Origin: Roseiarcus sp963717215
GTDB taxonomy: Bacteria; Pseudomonadota; Alphaproteobacteria; Rhizobiales; Beijerinckiaceae
Assembly (NCBI GenBank): GCA_963717215.1
Contig: CAVQVS010000006.1
Coordinates: forward strand, 682,001 to 746,000
Direction: 5' to 3'
Length of the DNA stretch: 64,000 nt
The notes beneath the pieces were generated by a model. It was given only the letters and a program-made list of their open reading frames with translations, did not search any database and had not been told where the DNA came from. Positions 25,383 through 34,739 of the stretch are shown in pieces (position 1 is the first letter of the stretch; every line of letters begins with the position of its first letter). Both the position numbers and the translations under genes were made by a program.

Positions 25383-26363
25383 TTAGGTCTTCGCGCGCAC
25401 CACGCAGCGAAAGCCGACATGGCTCGTGGATGTGTCGATCGGCTCGGCGTGCCGTGCGGCTGGCCGGTAGCGTTTGCAATAGTTCGGCGCGCAGAGGTGC
25501 GAGCCGCCTTTAAGCACCTTGCGCGGAATACGAATCTCAGGCTGGCAAGGGTCGTAGCTCTGCGCCTCCGGCCCGCCGCGCGGGTTTTGCGGCACACAGC
25601 ACGCTTTGGGCGCATCCGCCGAATGACAAGTCGACCAGAAGTCGGTCGTCCATTCCCACACATTGCCGATCATGTCGTAGACGCCATAGCCGTTGGGGGG
25701 AAACGAGCGGACCGGCGACGTGCGCTCAAAGCCGTCCTCTTTGAGGTTCTGCTGCGGAAACGCGCCCTGCCAGGTGTTGGCCATCTGCCTGCCGTTCGGC
25801 GTGAACTCATCGCCCCAGGCATATTCCGCGCCATCGAGGCCCCCGCGCGCCGCGAATTCCCACTCGGCCTCGGTTGGCAAGTCCTTGCCGGCCCATCGTG
25901 CGTAAGCCTCGGCGTCACCATAGGCGACATGCACGACGGGATGATCATCCATTCCGCTGATCGACGAGCGCGGCCCGTACGGTCTTCGCCAGTCTGCGCC
26001 GAACTTAAATCGCCACCATTGCGACCAGTCTTTGAGATCGACCAACTCTCTTGGAGGCGAAAAGACGAGCGATCCCGCCTTCAGCATGTGCGGCAACGCG
26101 CCCGGATAATCCTCCGCCCTCGGCGTAATCTCGGCAAATGTCACATGCCTCGTCGCATTGACGAACTTGCGGAACTGGCGGTTCGTCACCGGCGCGCTGT
26201 CGATCCAAAAACCGCCGACGCTAACCCTGTGCGTTGGCGCTTCCTCGGGATAGTGGCCGTCCGAGCCCATGCGAAACTCGCCTCCGGGCACGAAGACCAT
26301 GTCGGCAGGGGGATCCGTCAGAGGCGTTTCGGTGCGTTCGAAAACTTCGCTCTGTGAACTCAT
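25383..26363 (-). CDS. Formylglycine-generating enzyme (SUMF1/FGE family)
   Basis: A 326-residue protein with the FGE-sulfatase fold: MVFVPGGEFRMGS, HPVVHVAYGDAEAYARWAG, LPTEAEWEFAARGG, GNVWEWTTDFW and the C-terminal KVLKGGSHLC. The two catalytic, copper-binding cysteines of aerobic FGEs are both present, Cys291 and Cys296 in LCAPNYCKRYR. The ending GFRCVVR is typical. This enzyme oxidises the Cys in C-x-P/A-x-R of sulfatases to formylglycine, and a sulfatase with CTAGR lies 4 kb away on the same strand. The start at 26363 (MSSQSEVFERTETP) is preferred to the longer frame. Confidence 0.92.
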   Translation of the reverse strand: MSSQSEVFERTETPLTDPPADMVFVPGGEFRMGSDGHYPEEAPTHRVSVGGFWIDSAPVTNRQFRKFVNATRHVTFAEITPRAEDYPGALPHMLKAGSLVFSPPRELVDLKDWSQWWRFKFGADWRRPYGPRSSISGMDDHPVVHVAYGDAEAYARWAGKDLPTEAEWEFAARGGLDGAEYAWGDEFTPNGRQMANTWQGAFPQQNLKEDGFERTSPVRSFPPNGYGVYDMIGNVWEWTTDFWSTCHSADAPKACCVPQNPRGGPEAQSYDPCQPEIRIPRKVLKGGSHLCAPNYCKRYRPAARHAEPIDTSTSHVGFRCVVRAKT

Positions 26364-27177
26364 GTCGTCCTGCTGATCGGCCGAGGGAGACCTGATCGCA
26401 TGGATAGCTTGAATTCTCAAAACCGTAATCTTGAAACACGCCCTCGCCGTTAATAAATGCCAGAGACCAGGCGCTGCCGCGTGAGGTCGCCTGAGAGGCG
26501 GCTCGGCATGGGTTTTCAGGCGCGTTTCTGTGGGGCGATTGGCGCTCCCGTAGCACCCAGTGTCGATTGAGGGTGATGAGCTTAGCAAAAGGTAGCCAAG
26601 AGCCCCGGTTTTCGAAAGACAATGGAACTCAGTCTTTATTCGCGCGTTTTAGGCTCACGATCTCAAATGAAGTCGCTGTGAGGCACTCCGATGGTAGCCG
26701 TGTTGTTGAACCATAGCCCTGCGTTTTTGACTGGCGAACTTATGCTTGGGCTGTCCCTTTGCTTGTTCGGCGTTGCCTTGGTTAACACGGCTCGGCAGAA
26801 ATATACCGTTCGAGTCCCGGTCGTGGAGACACAGGACCGGGTTGCTCGTTGATCACCCGTTCGTCCAATTCCACGGGGCTCGTCCCCATTTGTTCCTAGG
26901 AATGAATGATGGAGAACCCGCTTTCCTCGGATTTTGTCCTCCGAGCTTTTTGGTTCGCTTCGTAAACGCGCTGGCTGCGATAGCGCAAGCTCGCCAAGCT
27001 GCGCGGGTGACGCATTAGTTTTGCTGCGCGGAACGCAAAGCGCGTAACGGGGTTCGCTTTCGCTTTGCTCTGAGGGCCGAAAGGCCTAGAAGGGCGCCTC
27101 GTGGATTGCTCGACACCCTTATTGATCCCCTGCTTCCGGACCACACGCCGCGCGATGCGGTCCGGCGTCGGATAGCC
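26364..27177. other. Region without a convincing gene, upstream of cysG
   Basis: About 810 bases. Two ORFs of under 100 codons on the plus strand and shadows on the minus strand show no recognisable domain. The part at 26600-26960 has mixed composition. A perfect inverted repeat, CCGGACC at 27137-27143 with GGTCCGG at 27157-27163, lies just before the cysG start and could be regulatory or a short dispersed palindrome. I see nothing else to name here. Confidence 0.4.
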
Positions 27178-28626
27178 ATGCGCCATCTGCCGATTTTTCT
27201 TGAGCTCGGCGGCAAGGCCGCAATCGTCGTCGGCGGCGGCGTGGTGGCTGCGCGACGAGCGGAACACCTGATCAAATCCGGCGCGCGGGTGACGACATTC
27301 GCGCCCGCGCTCAGCGATGATTTTCGCGAGCTGATCGATGCGCCGAACTTCCGCCACGCGCCGCGCGATCCCCAACCTGAGGATTTCGAGGATGTCGAGG
27401 TCTGCTTCGTGGCGCTTGAGGACGAGCGCTCGTCAGCGGCGGCCTGGACGGTGGCGAAGGCGGCCGGCGCATGGGTGAACGTCGCCGATCGACCGCAGTT
27501 CTGCGACTTCATCATGCCCGCGATTATCGACCGCGACCCGCTCGTCATCGCGATTTCGACCGGTGGGGCTTCGCCAATTCTGGGACGCCTGCTGAAAGCC
27601 CGCATGGAAACGGCCATTCCCGCCGCTTATGGCCGCCTTGCGGACCTCATGGGCGGATTTCGCGACGCGGTCGGCAAGGCGATCGCCTCTCCGGTCATGC
27701 GCCGGCGATTCTGGGAGACCGTGCTTGAGGGACCGATCGCCGAACGCGCGCTCTCTGGCGACGAGAGCGCCGCGGCCGCCGAACTCACTCGCGTTATTGA
27801 ACGTGTAGGCGCCGAGAGGGCCGAGGCGCCGCGCGGCGAGGTCTATCTCGTCGGCGCGGGACCCGGCGACCCCGATCTTCTGACCTTCCGCGCCCTCCGG
27901 CTCATGCAAAAGGCCGATGTCGTGCTCTATGACCGGCTTACCGACGAGCACGTGATGAACCTGGTGCGCCGTGAGGCGGAGCGCATTTATGTCGGCAAGC
28001 AGCCGGAGGACCATGAATTGCCGCAGGGCGAGATCAGCGCGCTCCTCGTCAAGCTCGCCAAACAGGGCAAGCGGGTGCTGCGCCTCAAGGGCGGCGATCC
28101 GTTCGTGTTCGGCCGGGGCGGCGAGGAGATCGAAGCGCTCGCGGCGGAGGGGATTCCGTTTCAGGTCTGTCCGGGCATCACCGCAGCGATCGGCGCCTCG
28201 GCCTATTCTGGCATTCCCCTCACTCATCGCGACCACGCACAAGCCTGCGTCTTCGTGACCGGCCACGGCAAGGACGGCAACATCGATCTCGACTGGACGG
28301 CGCTCTTGCAACCGCGCCAGACGGTTGCGATCTATATGGGACTGCGCAACGTCGAGGCGCTGACGCGCGAGTTTGTCGCCCGGGGCGCGGACGCGGACTT
28401 GCCGGCGGCGATCATTGACAACGCCACCCGCCCCAATCAACGAGTGGTCGTCGGCACGCTCGGAACGCTCGCAGAGAAGGCGCGCGCGGCCGAACTGGGC
28501 GGTCCCTCGATCATTATCATCGGGACGGTTGTTACGCTGCGAGACACACTCGATTGGCGTCCAGCGGCCGAGCTGCGCCCGTCGGCCGAGAACGTACGCT
28601 TACCTGTTGCGGGCGGGAAGGACTGA
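27178..28626 (+). CDS. cysG: Siroheme synthase CysG
   Basis: A 482-residue trifunctional enzyme that makes siroheme from uroporphyrinogen III, for sulfite or nitrite reductases. The N-terminal third is the CysG(B) precorrin-2 dehydrogenase/ferrochelatase (FLELGGKAAIVVGGGVVAARRAE, AISTGGASPILGR). The rest is the SAM-dependent uroporphyrinogen methyltransferase, CysG(A): VYLVGAGPGDPDLLT, RLKGGDPFVFGRGGEE, and SGIPLTHRDHA. The start at 27178 (MRHLPIFLELGGK) matches family N-termini. The frame extends back to 27106. mrp follows after a single base. Confidence 0.94.
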   Translation: MRHLPIFLELGGKAAIVVGGGVVAARRAEHLIKSGARVTTFAPALSDDFRELIDAPNFRHAPRDPQPEDFEDVEVCFVALEDERSSAAAWTVAKAAGAWVNVADRPQFCDFIMPAIIDRDPLVIAISTGGASPILGRLLKARMETAIPAAYGRLADLMGGFRDAVGKAIASPVMRRRFWETVLEGPIAERALSGDESAAAAELTRVIERVGAERAEAPRGEVYLVGAGPGDPDLLTFRALRLMQKADVVLYDRLTDEHVMNLVRREAERIYVGKQPEDHELPQGEISALLVKLAKQGKRVLRLKGGDPFVFGRGGEEIEALAAEGIPFQVCPGITAAIGASAYSGIPLTHRDHAQACVFVTGHGKDGNIDLDWTALLQPRQTVAIYMGLRNVEALTREFVARGADADLPAAIIDNATRPNQRVVVGTLGTLAEKARAAELGGPSIIIIGTVVTLRDTLDWRPAAELRPSAENVRLPVAGGKD

Positions 28627-28627
28627 G

Positions 28628-29761
28628 ATGGTTTCGCGCGACGAGGTGATGGCCGCGCTGGCGGCGATTCCGGGTCCGGATGGACGCGCTTCCTTGCCCG
28701 ATTCCGGGGCGCTCTCCGGCGTCACCATTCGCGACGGCAAGGTCTTCGTTGCGATCGCCATCGACCCCGCGCGCGCGAAGGCGATGGAGTTGATGCGGAC
28801 TGAAGCCGAGACGGCGATTAGAGCCATTCCCGGCGTCGCCGGGGCCGTAGTGACGCTGACCGCCGAAGCCGCGCGCGCCGTCGGCGGCGCTTCACCCGGT
28901 CACGCGCATGACAGCAAGGCGCCGCCGGTCAGGCACGGCCGGCCAAGCGAGCCGCTGCCCGGGGTCAAGCACATCATCGCGGTGGCCTCGGGCAAGGGCG
29001 GAGTCGGCAAGTCGACTGTCGCCTGCAATCTCGCGGTCGGCCTCGCCAAGCTCGGACTTGCCGTTGGTGTTCTCGACGCCGACCTGTTCGGGCCGTCAAT
29101 GCCCAAGCTGTTCGGCCTCAATTCCAAACCGAGCATAGCGCCGGACGGCAAGCGGCTCATCCCGCTCGAAAGTTTCGGCGTCAAGGTGATGTCGATCGGC
29201 TTTCTGATCGACGAGGGCGCGCCCGTGGTCTGGCGCGGCCCCATGGTGGTCTCGGCGCTAAACCAGCTGTTGCGTGAGGTGGTGTGGGGCGAACTCGAGG
29301 TGCTCGTCGTCGACATGCCGCCAGGCACCGGCGACACGCAGCTGACAATGGCTCAGAACGTGCCGCTTGCGGGAGCGGTGATCGTGTCGACGCCGCAGGA
29401 TCTCGCTCTCATCGACGCCAGGCGCGGCATTGCGATGTTCAATCAGGTTAAAATCCCCCTGCTCGGCGTGGTCGAGAATATGAGCTATTTCGTCTGTCCG
29501 CACTGCGGTGGCCGGACGGATGTCTTTTCGCATGGAGGGGCGCGAAAAGAAGCCGAAAAACTCGGCGTCCCGTTCCTCGGCGAAGTGCCGCTCGACATCG
29601 CCATTCGCACCAATTCCGATGACGGGCGCCCGGTCATCGCCAGCATGCCCGGAAGCCCGCAAGCCGACGCCTTGCTCGGGATCGCGCGACGGGTCGCGGA
29701 TACGCTCGCCACCGGCGCAACGGGCGCCAAGCCCGCGCCGCGCATCCGCATCCTGGAGTGA
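28628..29761 (+). CDS. mrp: Mrp/ApbC family Fe-S cluster carrier ATPase
   Basis: A 377-residue P-loop ATPase. The N-terminal 90 residues are the MIP18/DUF59 domain. The ATPase domain begins at HIIAVASGKGGVGKSTVACN with a deviant Walker A motif, followed by VLDADLFGPSMPKLFG and DMPPGTGDTQLT. The CPHC pair in MSYFVCPHCGG is the cluster-binding site. It carries iron-sulfur clusters to apoproteins. It starts one base after the cysG stop, so translation is coupled, which fits a need for Fe-S delivery to siroheme enzymes. The frame extends upstream inside cysG but that part is a shadow. Confidence 0.94.
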   Translation: MVSRDEVMAALAAIPGPDGRASLPDSGALSGVTIRDGKVFVAIAIDPARAKAMELMRTEAETAIRAIPGVAGAVVTLTAEAARAVGGASPGHAHDSKAPPVRHGRPSEPLPGVKHIIAVASGKGGVGKSTVACNLAVGLAKLGLAVGVLDADLFGPSMPKLFGLNSKPSIAPDGKRLIPLESFGVKVMSIGFLIDEGAPVVWRGPMVVSALNQLLREVVWGELEVLVVDMPPGTGDTQLTMAQNVPLAGAVIVSTPQDLALIDARRGIAMFNQVKIPLLGVVENMSYFVCPHCGGRTDVFSHGGARKEAEKLGVPFLGEVPLDIAIRTNSDDGRPVIASMPGSPQADALLGIARRVADTLATGATGAKPAPRIRILE

Positions 29762-29772
29762 GGGGAGCCGCG

Positions 29773-30060
29773 ATGGCTTGGCCGACTGATATTACGGCAA
29801 TGGACAAAGGGCGCGTTTTGGAAGTCGTCTTCGATGACGGCGAGGTGATCCGCCTCGCCGCCGAGCGGCTACGCGTGGAGAGCCCAAGCGCTGAAGTGCA
29901 AGGCCACTCGCCGAGCCAAAAAAAGATTATCACGGGCAAGGAAAACGTCGCCATCGTTGCTATCGAGCCCGTCGGCAATTACGCGATCAAGATCGTGTTC
30001 GACGACGGACACGACACCGGCCTGTATAGCTGGGACTATCTGCGTAAGCTGAGCAGTTGA
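29773..30060 (+). CDS. DUF971 family protein
   Basis: A 95-residue protein of the DUF971 (gamma-butyrobetaine hydroxylase-like N-terminal) family. Family marks are VFDDGEVIRLAAERLRVESPSAEVQGH, VAIVAIEPVGNYAIKIVFDDGHDTGLYSW and YLRKL. These proteins are often encoded beside mrp/apbC and are suspected to help in Fe-S cluster handling, though the role is not established. The gene starts 11 bases after the mrp stop with GAGGGGAG upstream. An upstream in-frame start at 29758 overlaps mrp. Confidence 0.88.
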   Translation: MAWPTDITAMDKGRVLEVVFDDGEVIRLAAERLRVESPSAEVQGHSPSQKKIITGKENVAIVAIEPVGNYAIKIVFDDGHDTGLYSWDYLRKLSS

Positions 30061-30098
30061 CACGCGGGGTCTGCGCGGCAGCGTCGGCGCAACACTAT

Positions 30099-30992
30099 TC
30101 AGAAGCGCGAGAGAATCGTGCCCGCAATGTCGCACTGGAAGCCCTCCAGCGCTCGCGAGATCTTGCTGATGTCCTTCGCCCTCGTTCGGTGCCGCCGAGC
30201 CGCCAGGATCGCGGCGCCGACGCGGGACGCGACAACATACGCATCCGCGCTCTCCAACGCCGCCGGGGTGTCGTAGATCACCACGCCATAGTTTCGCTGG
30301 GCATTCTGCGACAGCGTCAAAAACTCCTTGGAGCTTAGCAACTCCTGCGGGTGGGGCGCGGTTGCGCCCGCGACGAGCAAGGACAGACCTGGCACGATGT
30401 CGATCGTGACGGGCGGCAATTCGGCCTCGCCATGGGTCAAGGCCTCTACCAGGCCCTCCGTCTTCGGATCCACGCCAAACAAGGCGGCCAGCCTTGGCTT
30501 CCTCAAGTTCGTATCGACGAGGAGAGTGGGAACGGCCATTTGCGCGAATGACAACGCAAGGTTTGCGGCGAAATATGTGACCCCGACCCGGCGATGGGGA
30601 CCGATTACGGCGAACGCATTCTTGCCCTGCGATAGGGGCCCGGTTGCGAGCGCGGACCTTACGGAGCGAAAGGCTTCCGCGGCGGTGCTGAACGGCTGGT
30701 AACCGACGACCAACTCGCGGGAAAAGCGGCCTTCGTCGACGCCGAAGTTCAGAACGGGATAATTGTAACGCTTCGAAAGCGCCAGAAACAAACTGTCGCG
30801 CCGCACAAGACCCAACGCGATCGCCGCCTCGCCAAACGTCAGCCCCTTGCGCCGCTGAAATCCGCGGATGGCCTCAACCTGAGCTTCGCTCAAATTGCCG
30901 GCCGCGAGGATCTGCTGCTCAATCGGATCCTTGGACGTCTGCACCGCGACGACGTTGTCCCCGTCTTTCTGGTAATTTGGTTTAATCGCCAT
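30099..30992 (-). CDS. EpsG-like chain-length tyrosine kinase
   Basis: A 297-residue BY-kinase-like protein. An N-terminal segment of the GSPII-E N domain type (AGNLSEAQVEAIRGFQRRKGLTFGEAAIALGL) precedes the P-loop ATPase domain. The Walker A position reads GPHRRVGVTYFAANLA, so the usual Lys is Val. The A' motif is LLVDTNLRKPRLAALFG, and the Walker B region is VVIYDTPAA. No Tyr-rich tail is seen. EpsG partners EpsF in controlling exopolysaccharide chain length. It is the last gene of an epsL-E-F-G cluster on this strand. The missing Lys questions whether ATP is bound in the normal way. Confidence 0.82.
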   Translation of the reverse strand: MAIKPNYQKDGDNVVAVQTSKDPIEQQILAAGNLSEAQVEAIRGFQRRKGLTFGEAAIALGLVRRDSLFLALSKRYNYPVLNFGVDEGRFSRELVVGYQPFSTAAEAFRSVRSALATGPLSQGKNAFAVIGPHRRVGVTYFAANLALSFAQMAVPTLLVDTNLRKPRLAALFGVDPKTEGLVEALTHGEAELPPVTIDIVPGLSLLVAGATAPHPQELLSSKEFLTLSQNAQRNYGVVIYDTPAALESADAYVVASRVGAAILAARRHRTRAKDISKISRALEGFQCDIAGTILSRF

Positions 30993-31148
30993 GGAATTGA
31001 GCTCTCAATGATTCAGCTGTCGGCCCGCCGCGCAACGGGGCCCGCAAAAGACGTTATCCCCCAATTCTTTTCCGAACCGTTTCAGGTCTTTGGGGCCGAC
31101 CGATGGGCGGCCAAACCCATTCGCTAATCCGTCCCGGCGTCTACGAAC

Positions 31149-32552
31149 TCAGGCGGCCCGTGGAAGGGCGCGGCGCGATGCGCCGATTCGCCCCTTCGAG
31201 CGTCCCGAGTTGTCGATAGAGCCCAAGAACGGAGCAGGCGCCGCATATTCCAGGTCGACTGGAAAGCGAACCCGCCGGTCGGCCGCCTCGGCGAGAAGCG
31301 CCAGAATCAGCCCGAGGCCGAGGCCGGCCGCGATCCCGACCGGCATCACGACAAACGGCTTTGGAAACGACGGCGTGACGGGCGGAAACGCCTTATCGAG
31401 AACCGTCATATCCGAAAATGTCAGCTTGCTCTTCAGCTTAGCCTGTTCCGCCGCTCGCTCGCGAGCGCTGAGTTCGTCGGCGCGAAAGGCGACGTCGTGC
31501 TCCAATTGGCCAAGCCGGTCACGTTGCGCTTGAATGTCGATCAAGGCCTTCTGCGCTTGCTCTTGCTCGGCCTCGAGCGACGCGATCTGGGTTTGCACTG
31601 TGCCGATGCGCTCTTTCAGATGTTGGCGCATTCGATCGGTCGCGTCGCTCATCTGCTTGCGAACCGCCGCCATATTCGCCTGTTGGGCCAACATCTTCGG
31701 GTTGTTGGAGCCGAGGGCGCCCTTGGCGGCGGCCACTTCGGCTTCGGCGGTCGCGAGCTTCTCTTTCAAACCCGACAGAATTTGCAGATCGGGATCCGAC
31801 GGGTCATTCGACAGGTCGGTCGAGCCGCTGGTCAGGCGGCTCTGAAGGGCGGTCAGTCCTGCCCTCGCGGACGACAACTCCGAGCCGATCGCCATGTATT
31901 GGGCGGTTTCCTTGTCCGGGCCGCCGGCCGTCGGCGCCACCATGTTCGCCTTGGATTGGAAGGATCTCAGCGCCGTGCGCGCCGCGTCCAGTTCCTTGCG
32001 CAATTCGTCGAGTTGCGGGGAGAACCAGCGAGCGGTTTGATCCGCCTCGGCCGCCTTCATGGCCACGGACCCGTCGATTGTCGCCGCCAGAAATGCGTTG
32101 GCGATCAGCGACGCCTGGTTTGGGTCGCCCGACTTATATTTGATTGCGAGGACATTCGTTCCCAATATGAACTTCGGATCAACATTCTTTTGCAGGCCGT
32201 CGGCCATCCATTCCTCAATGCTTTCGCGTCCGAACGAAGGCGATTTTCGGAAATTCTCCTGGACCGCCGGATTGTCGGTGAGGTTCAACCGCTTGACGAC
32301 ATCGACCGCCACCCGCTGGCTGGTGACGAGCGAAAGGATGTTGCCCTGGATCAATCCAATCGCGCCGAGGCCACTCGACAATTCCGAAATTGGATCGACG
32401 TTTCCGGGGTCGATGCTCGCGCTGGCGACAGCGTCGTAGCGACCGGGCACCAACAGCAAGACCCCGCCCGCCACGATTACGGTCGTGAGCAGCGCGAGCA
32501 TGACGATCCACGCGCGACGCATGAGAATCACAAGAATTTGGCTTACCGACAC
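31149..32552 (-). CDS. EpsF-like polysaccharide co-polymerase (Wzz/chain-length determinant)
   Basis: A 467-residue inner-membrane protein with a membrane span near each end (IVMLALLTTVIVAGGVLLLV at about 15-35, and PFVVMPVGIAAGLGLGLILALL near 405-427). Between them is a large periplasmic region rich in coiled coil (AEAEVAAAKGALG, RIGTVQTQIASLEAEQEQAQ). The Wzz signature PxxPSFPKP-like motif occurs just before the second span (PPVTPSFPKP). It sets exopolysaccharide chain length and pairs with the EpsG-like ATPase. The start is GTG at 32552 with GGGAG upstream. Confidence 0.87.
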   Translation of the reverse strand: MSVSQILVILMRRAWIVMLALLTTVIVAGGVLLLVPGRYDAVASASIDPGNVDPISELSSGLGAIGLIQGNILSLVTSQRVAVDVVKRLNLTDNPAVQENFRKSPSFGRESIEEWMADGLQKNVDPKFILGTNVLAIKYKSGDPNQASLIANAFLAATIDGSVAMKAAEADQTARWFSPQLDELRKELDAARTALRSFQSKANMVAPTAGGPDKETAQYMAIGSELSSARAGLTALQSRLTSGSTDLSNDPSDPDLQILSGLKEKLATAEAEVAAAKGALGSNNPKMLAQQANMAAVRKQMSDATDRMRQHLKERIGTVQTQIASLEAEQEQAQKALIDIQAQRDRLGQLEHDVAFRADELSARERAAEQAKLKSKLTFSDMTVLDKAFPPVTPSFPKPFVVMPVGIAAGLGLGLILALLAEAADRRVRFPVDLEYAAPAPFLGSIDNSGRSKGRIGASRRALPRAA

Positions 32553-32609
32553 AACCCAACTCCCGGGCTCAAGGTCAACTCGTAATCAGGGCATAGCAGC
32601 ACTTAATGA

Positions 32610-33414
32610 CTAGAATATGCGCTCGCTGACGATAATCGTATCGCCTGCCTCCACTTGGTCGTCAAGTGAAGCAGGGACTTCGTAGGTTTGCCCGTTGCCT
32701 GATTTCCGCTTGATTTTAATGCGCCAGTCCGTTCCGAGGGCCGACAATCCGCCGCCGATCGAGAGCGCTTGCTGGACCGTGATCGGGCGAAGGAGGGGAT
32801 ATTCCCCGGTTTTGCCCACATACCCGTAGAGATAGTAGAACGGCGCCAGATCGACGAACACCTCGTCGTTATTCGCGATTCGCAGGTTGGCGCCGGGGCC
32901 GCGCCCGGCCTGGACCTCCCTGGAATCGAACTTCTGGATCCCGCCGCCGGCGTGGCGCACCGACACTGTCCCGCCCAGGCCGGCGTCCCGCACCCCGCCT
33001 GCGCGGGACAGAAGTTGCGTGAGATTGGTTGGCCGATCGAGCGTGTAGACTCCCGGCACCCCCACCTGCCCTTGGACGCTCGCCTGGGTGCCGAAGGTGG
33101 TGATGTCGACGAGCACGTGGGGATCGGTGACGATCTGACGCGAGGCGAGTTGACGTTCGATGGCGTGCGCCAACTGATCTTCGCTCAACCCCGCCGCCCT
33201 GATCCGCCCGACATAGGGAAAGCTGATTGTCCCATCCGTTTCGACGCGGGTGGTGGTGTCCATGTCAGGTTGGTTGACGACCTTGATCTGGATCGAGTTC
33301 TTGGGGCGTGAGAATCCGACCGGCGGCGAGCGCCCAATCCGGGACGACCGCCCCGATGGCCAAGACGGCCAGCCACAGCGTCCACCGCCGCGCCATTCGC
33401 ATCGTTTTCAGCAT
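32610..33414 (-). CDS. EpsE-like polysaccharide export protein (Wza family), frame broken near 33310
   Basis: An outer-membrane or periplasmic export protein of the Wza/OPX group. A signal peptide in the first frame (MLKTMRMARRWTLWLAVLAI then ALAA) is followed by a break near 33310. The mature domain continues in another frame with NSIQIKVVNQPDMDTTTRV, ETDGTISFPYVGRI (the Poly_export block), and a SLBB region with VQGQVGVPGVYTL and YGYVGKTGEYPL. The total of about 268 residues is normal for EpsE. It lies between the EpsL-like barrel and the EpsF-like protein, spaced closely on the same strand. Confidence 0.84.
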
Positions 33415-33437
33415 TGTTCCGCTCCCGCTTCGGACTG

Positions 33438-34721
33438 CTAGTACGGTCTGTAATTCAAACTTACGGTCACCACATCTTGCGGCGTTATCAGATGGTTTGC
33501 GACCCGCTCGGAATACGTAGCGCTTAACGCGGCCGACAGGAAGGGCGTCATGGAGTAGTTTAATCCGGCATTCAAGTTGTAAGTATTCTGCGAACTAAAC
33601 AAAAAAGGGGAAAGGCCGGTTGCTACCGGAGACGACGTAAATGACGTGGTAGAATAGTCCACCGAACCGCCAGCGCTCACGCCGACCTTAGGCGTCAGCT
33701 GATAGGTGAAACTCAGCTGGGCATTGTAGCTCTGCTGCGCGTTGGCGACGACTGTCGTCGGAGGAGCGATTGTTCGTGACGCGGACGCGTTTAGGCCGAG
33801 CTTCGGCGTGAGAGCCCACGTCGCGCTCACCGTATAGATCGGGAGGAGGGTTTTAGGCAGTCCCAAGCTGAATCCGCTCGTGACCCCAACGAGGCCGATT
33901 TCTCCGTTCACCGAAAGGTTGGGATTGATTTCTCGCTTGTAGTTGAGAGTAAAGCTATGAAAATCGACCTCATTGGCCAAGCCTACAACACCGAGTTGCG
34001 GCGCTCGACCAGTGAAGTTCTGATCGGAAATGCTGGCCAACGCCGTGATGGTGCTATAGCCTTTTGCGTATTCAATGCCGGCGGCGATAAGCTGCGTTCG
34101 AGCGTTGTTGAGCGCGTTGACGGCGTCTGAATTCGTTGTGGTCGTTATACCGCTGTTTAACACCAACGAATATCCGTTGGCGATCCCGCATTTTCCGGTT
34201 TCATTGAGCGCGGTTGTGGTCGTGAAGTTGACGCCAGTTCCGACCTGTTCCGTGAGCTGGCCGGGCGACTTGGAGAGGCTCGCGGCAAGAGTTCCCGAGC
34301 ATCGCGATGTGATGCTCCAGTCAACCCCTGCATTCACCGAGTAAACGGTTGAATCAAACTGGGTCTCATGAAGATAGTGTATCACGCCGAACGTGGAGTC
34401 GAGAAACAACTGTTGACCGGATACGTTCGCCTTTGTTTGGAAGCCAAAATTGGTATTAGACGTGAAATCGCCGAGGACCGCGCCCTTCGGAGCAAAGCCA
34501 ATCGGAAAAGAGCTGATGTTCGAGTTGTAGGATTCGGTTTGGGAAGCCGTCAGCTTAAATGGCAGATCAGCCCAATTCTCGGGGACCGAAGGCAGAACAA
34601 CGCCCTCGAAGACCCCGTTTGCGGCGGGGGTGACGGAGCTCGATAGCTCCTGCCCCCGGCCGCCAGTTACCGCGCCAAGCGTCAGGACCACCGCGAGCGT
34701 GAAGGCCCCGCTCCGCCTCAT
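33438..34721 (-). CDS. EpsL-like outer-membrane beta-barrel protein
   Basis: A 427-residue protein with a signal peptide (MRRSGAFTLAVVLTLGAV then GRGQ) and a long series of alternating hydrophobic strands, ending in an aromatic residue pair (NYRPY), as in outer-membrane barrels. Repeating strand pairs such as YTVSATWALTPKLGLNASAS and QLSFTYQLTPKVGVSAGGS mark the barrel. Its place as first gene of an exopolysaccharide cluster and its size match EpsL, a putative secretion pore. GC content is lower here than in most of the window. The start is at 34721 rather than 34739. Confidence 0.78.
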   Translation of the reverse strand: MRRSGAFTLAVVLTLGAVTGGRGQELSSSVTPAANGVFEGVVLPSVPENWADLPFKLTASQTESYNSNISSFPIGFAPKGAVLGDFTSNTNFGFQTKANVSGQQLFLDSTFGVIHYLHETQFDSTVYSVNAGVDWSITSRCSGTLAASLSKSPGQLTEQVGTGVNFTTTTALNETGKCGIANGYSLVLNSGITTTTNSDAVNALNNARTQLIAAGIEYAKGYSTITALASISDQNFTGRAPQLGVVGLANEVDFHSFTLNYKREINPNLSVNGEIGLVGVTSGFSLGLPKTLLPIYTVSATWALTPKLGLNASASRTIAPPTTVVANAQQSYNAQLSFTYQLTPKVGVSAGGSVDYSTTSFTSSPVATGLSPFLFSSQNTYNLNAGLNYSMTPFLSAALSATYSERVANHLITPQDVVTVSLNYRPY

Positions 34722-34739
34722 ACCACCCCTTTGCCTCAA

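Noticed and set aside
26780..26840. tRNA-like string with GTTCGAGTC
   Set aside because: The stem bases around the loop do not pair, and no acceptor stem or anticodon arm can be built.
31497..32585. 362-codon plus-strand ORF opposite the EpsF-like gene
   Set aside because: Arg/His/Leu-rich with no domain; the EpsF-like protein has spans, coiled coil and the Wzz motif.
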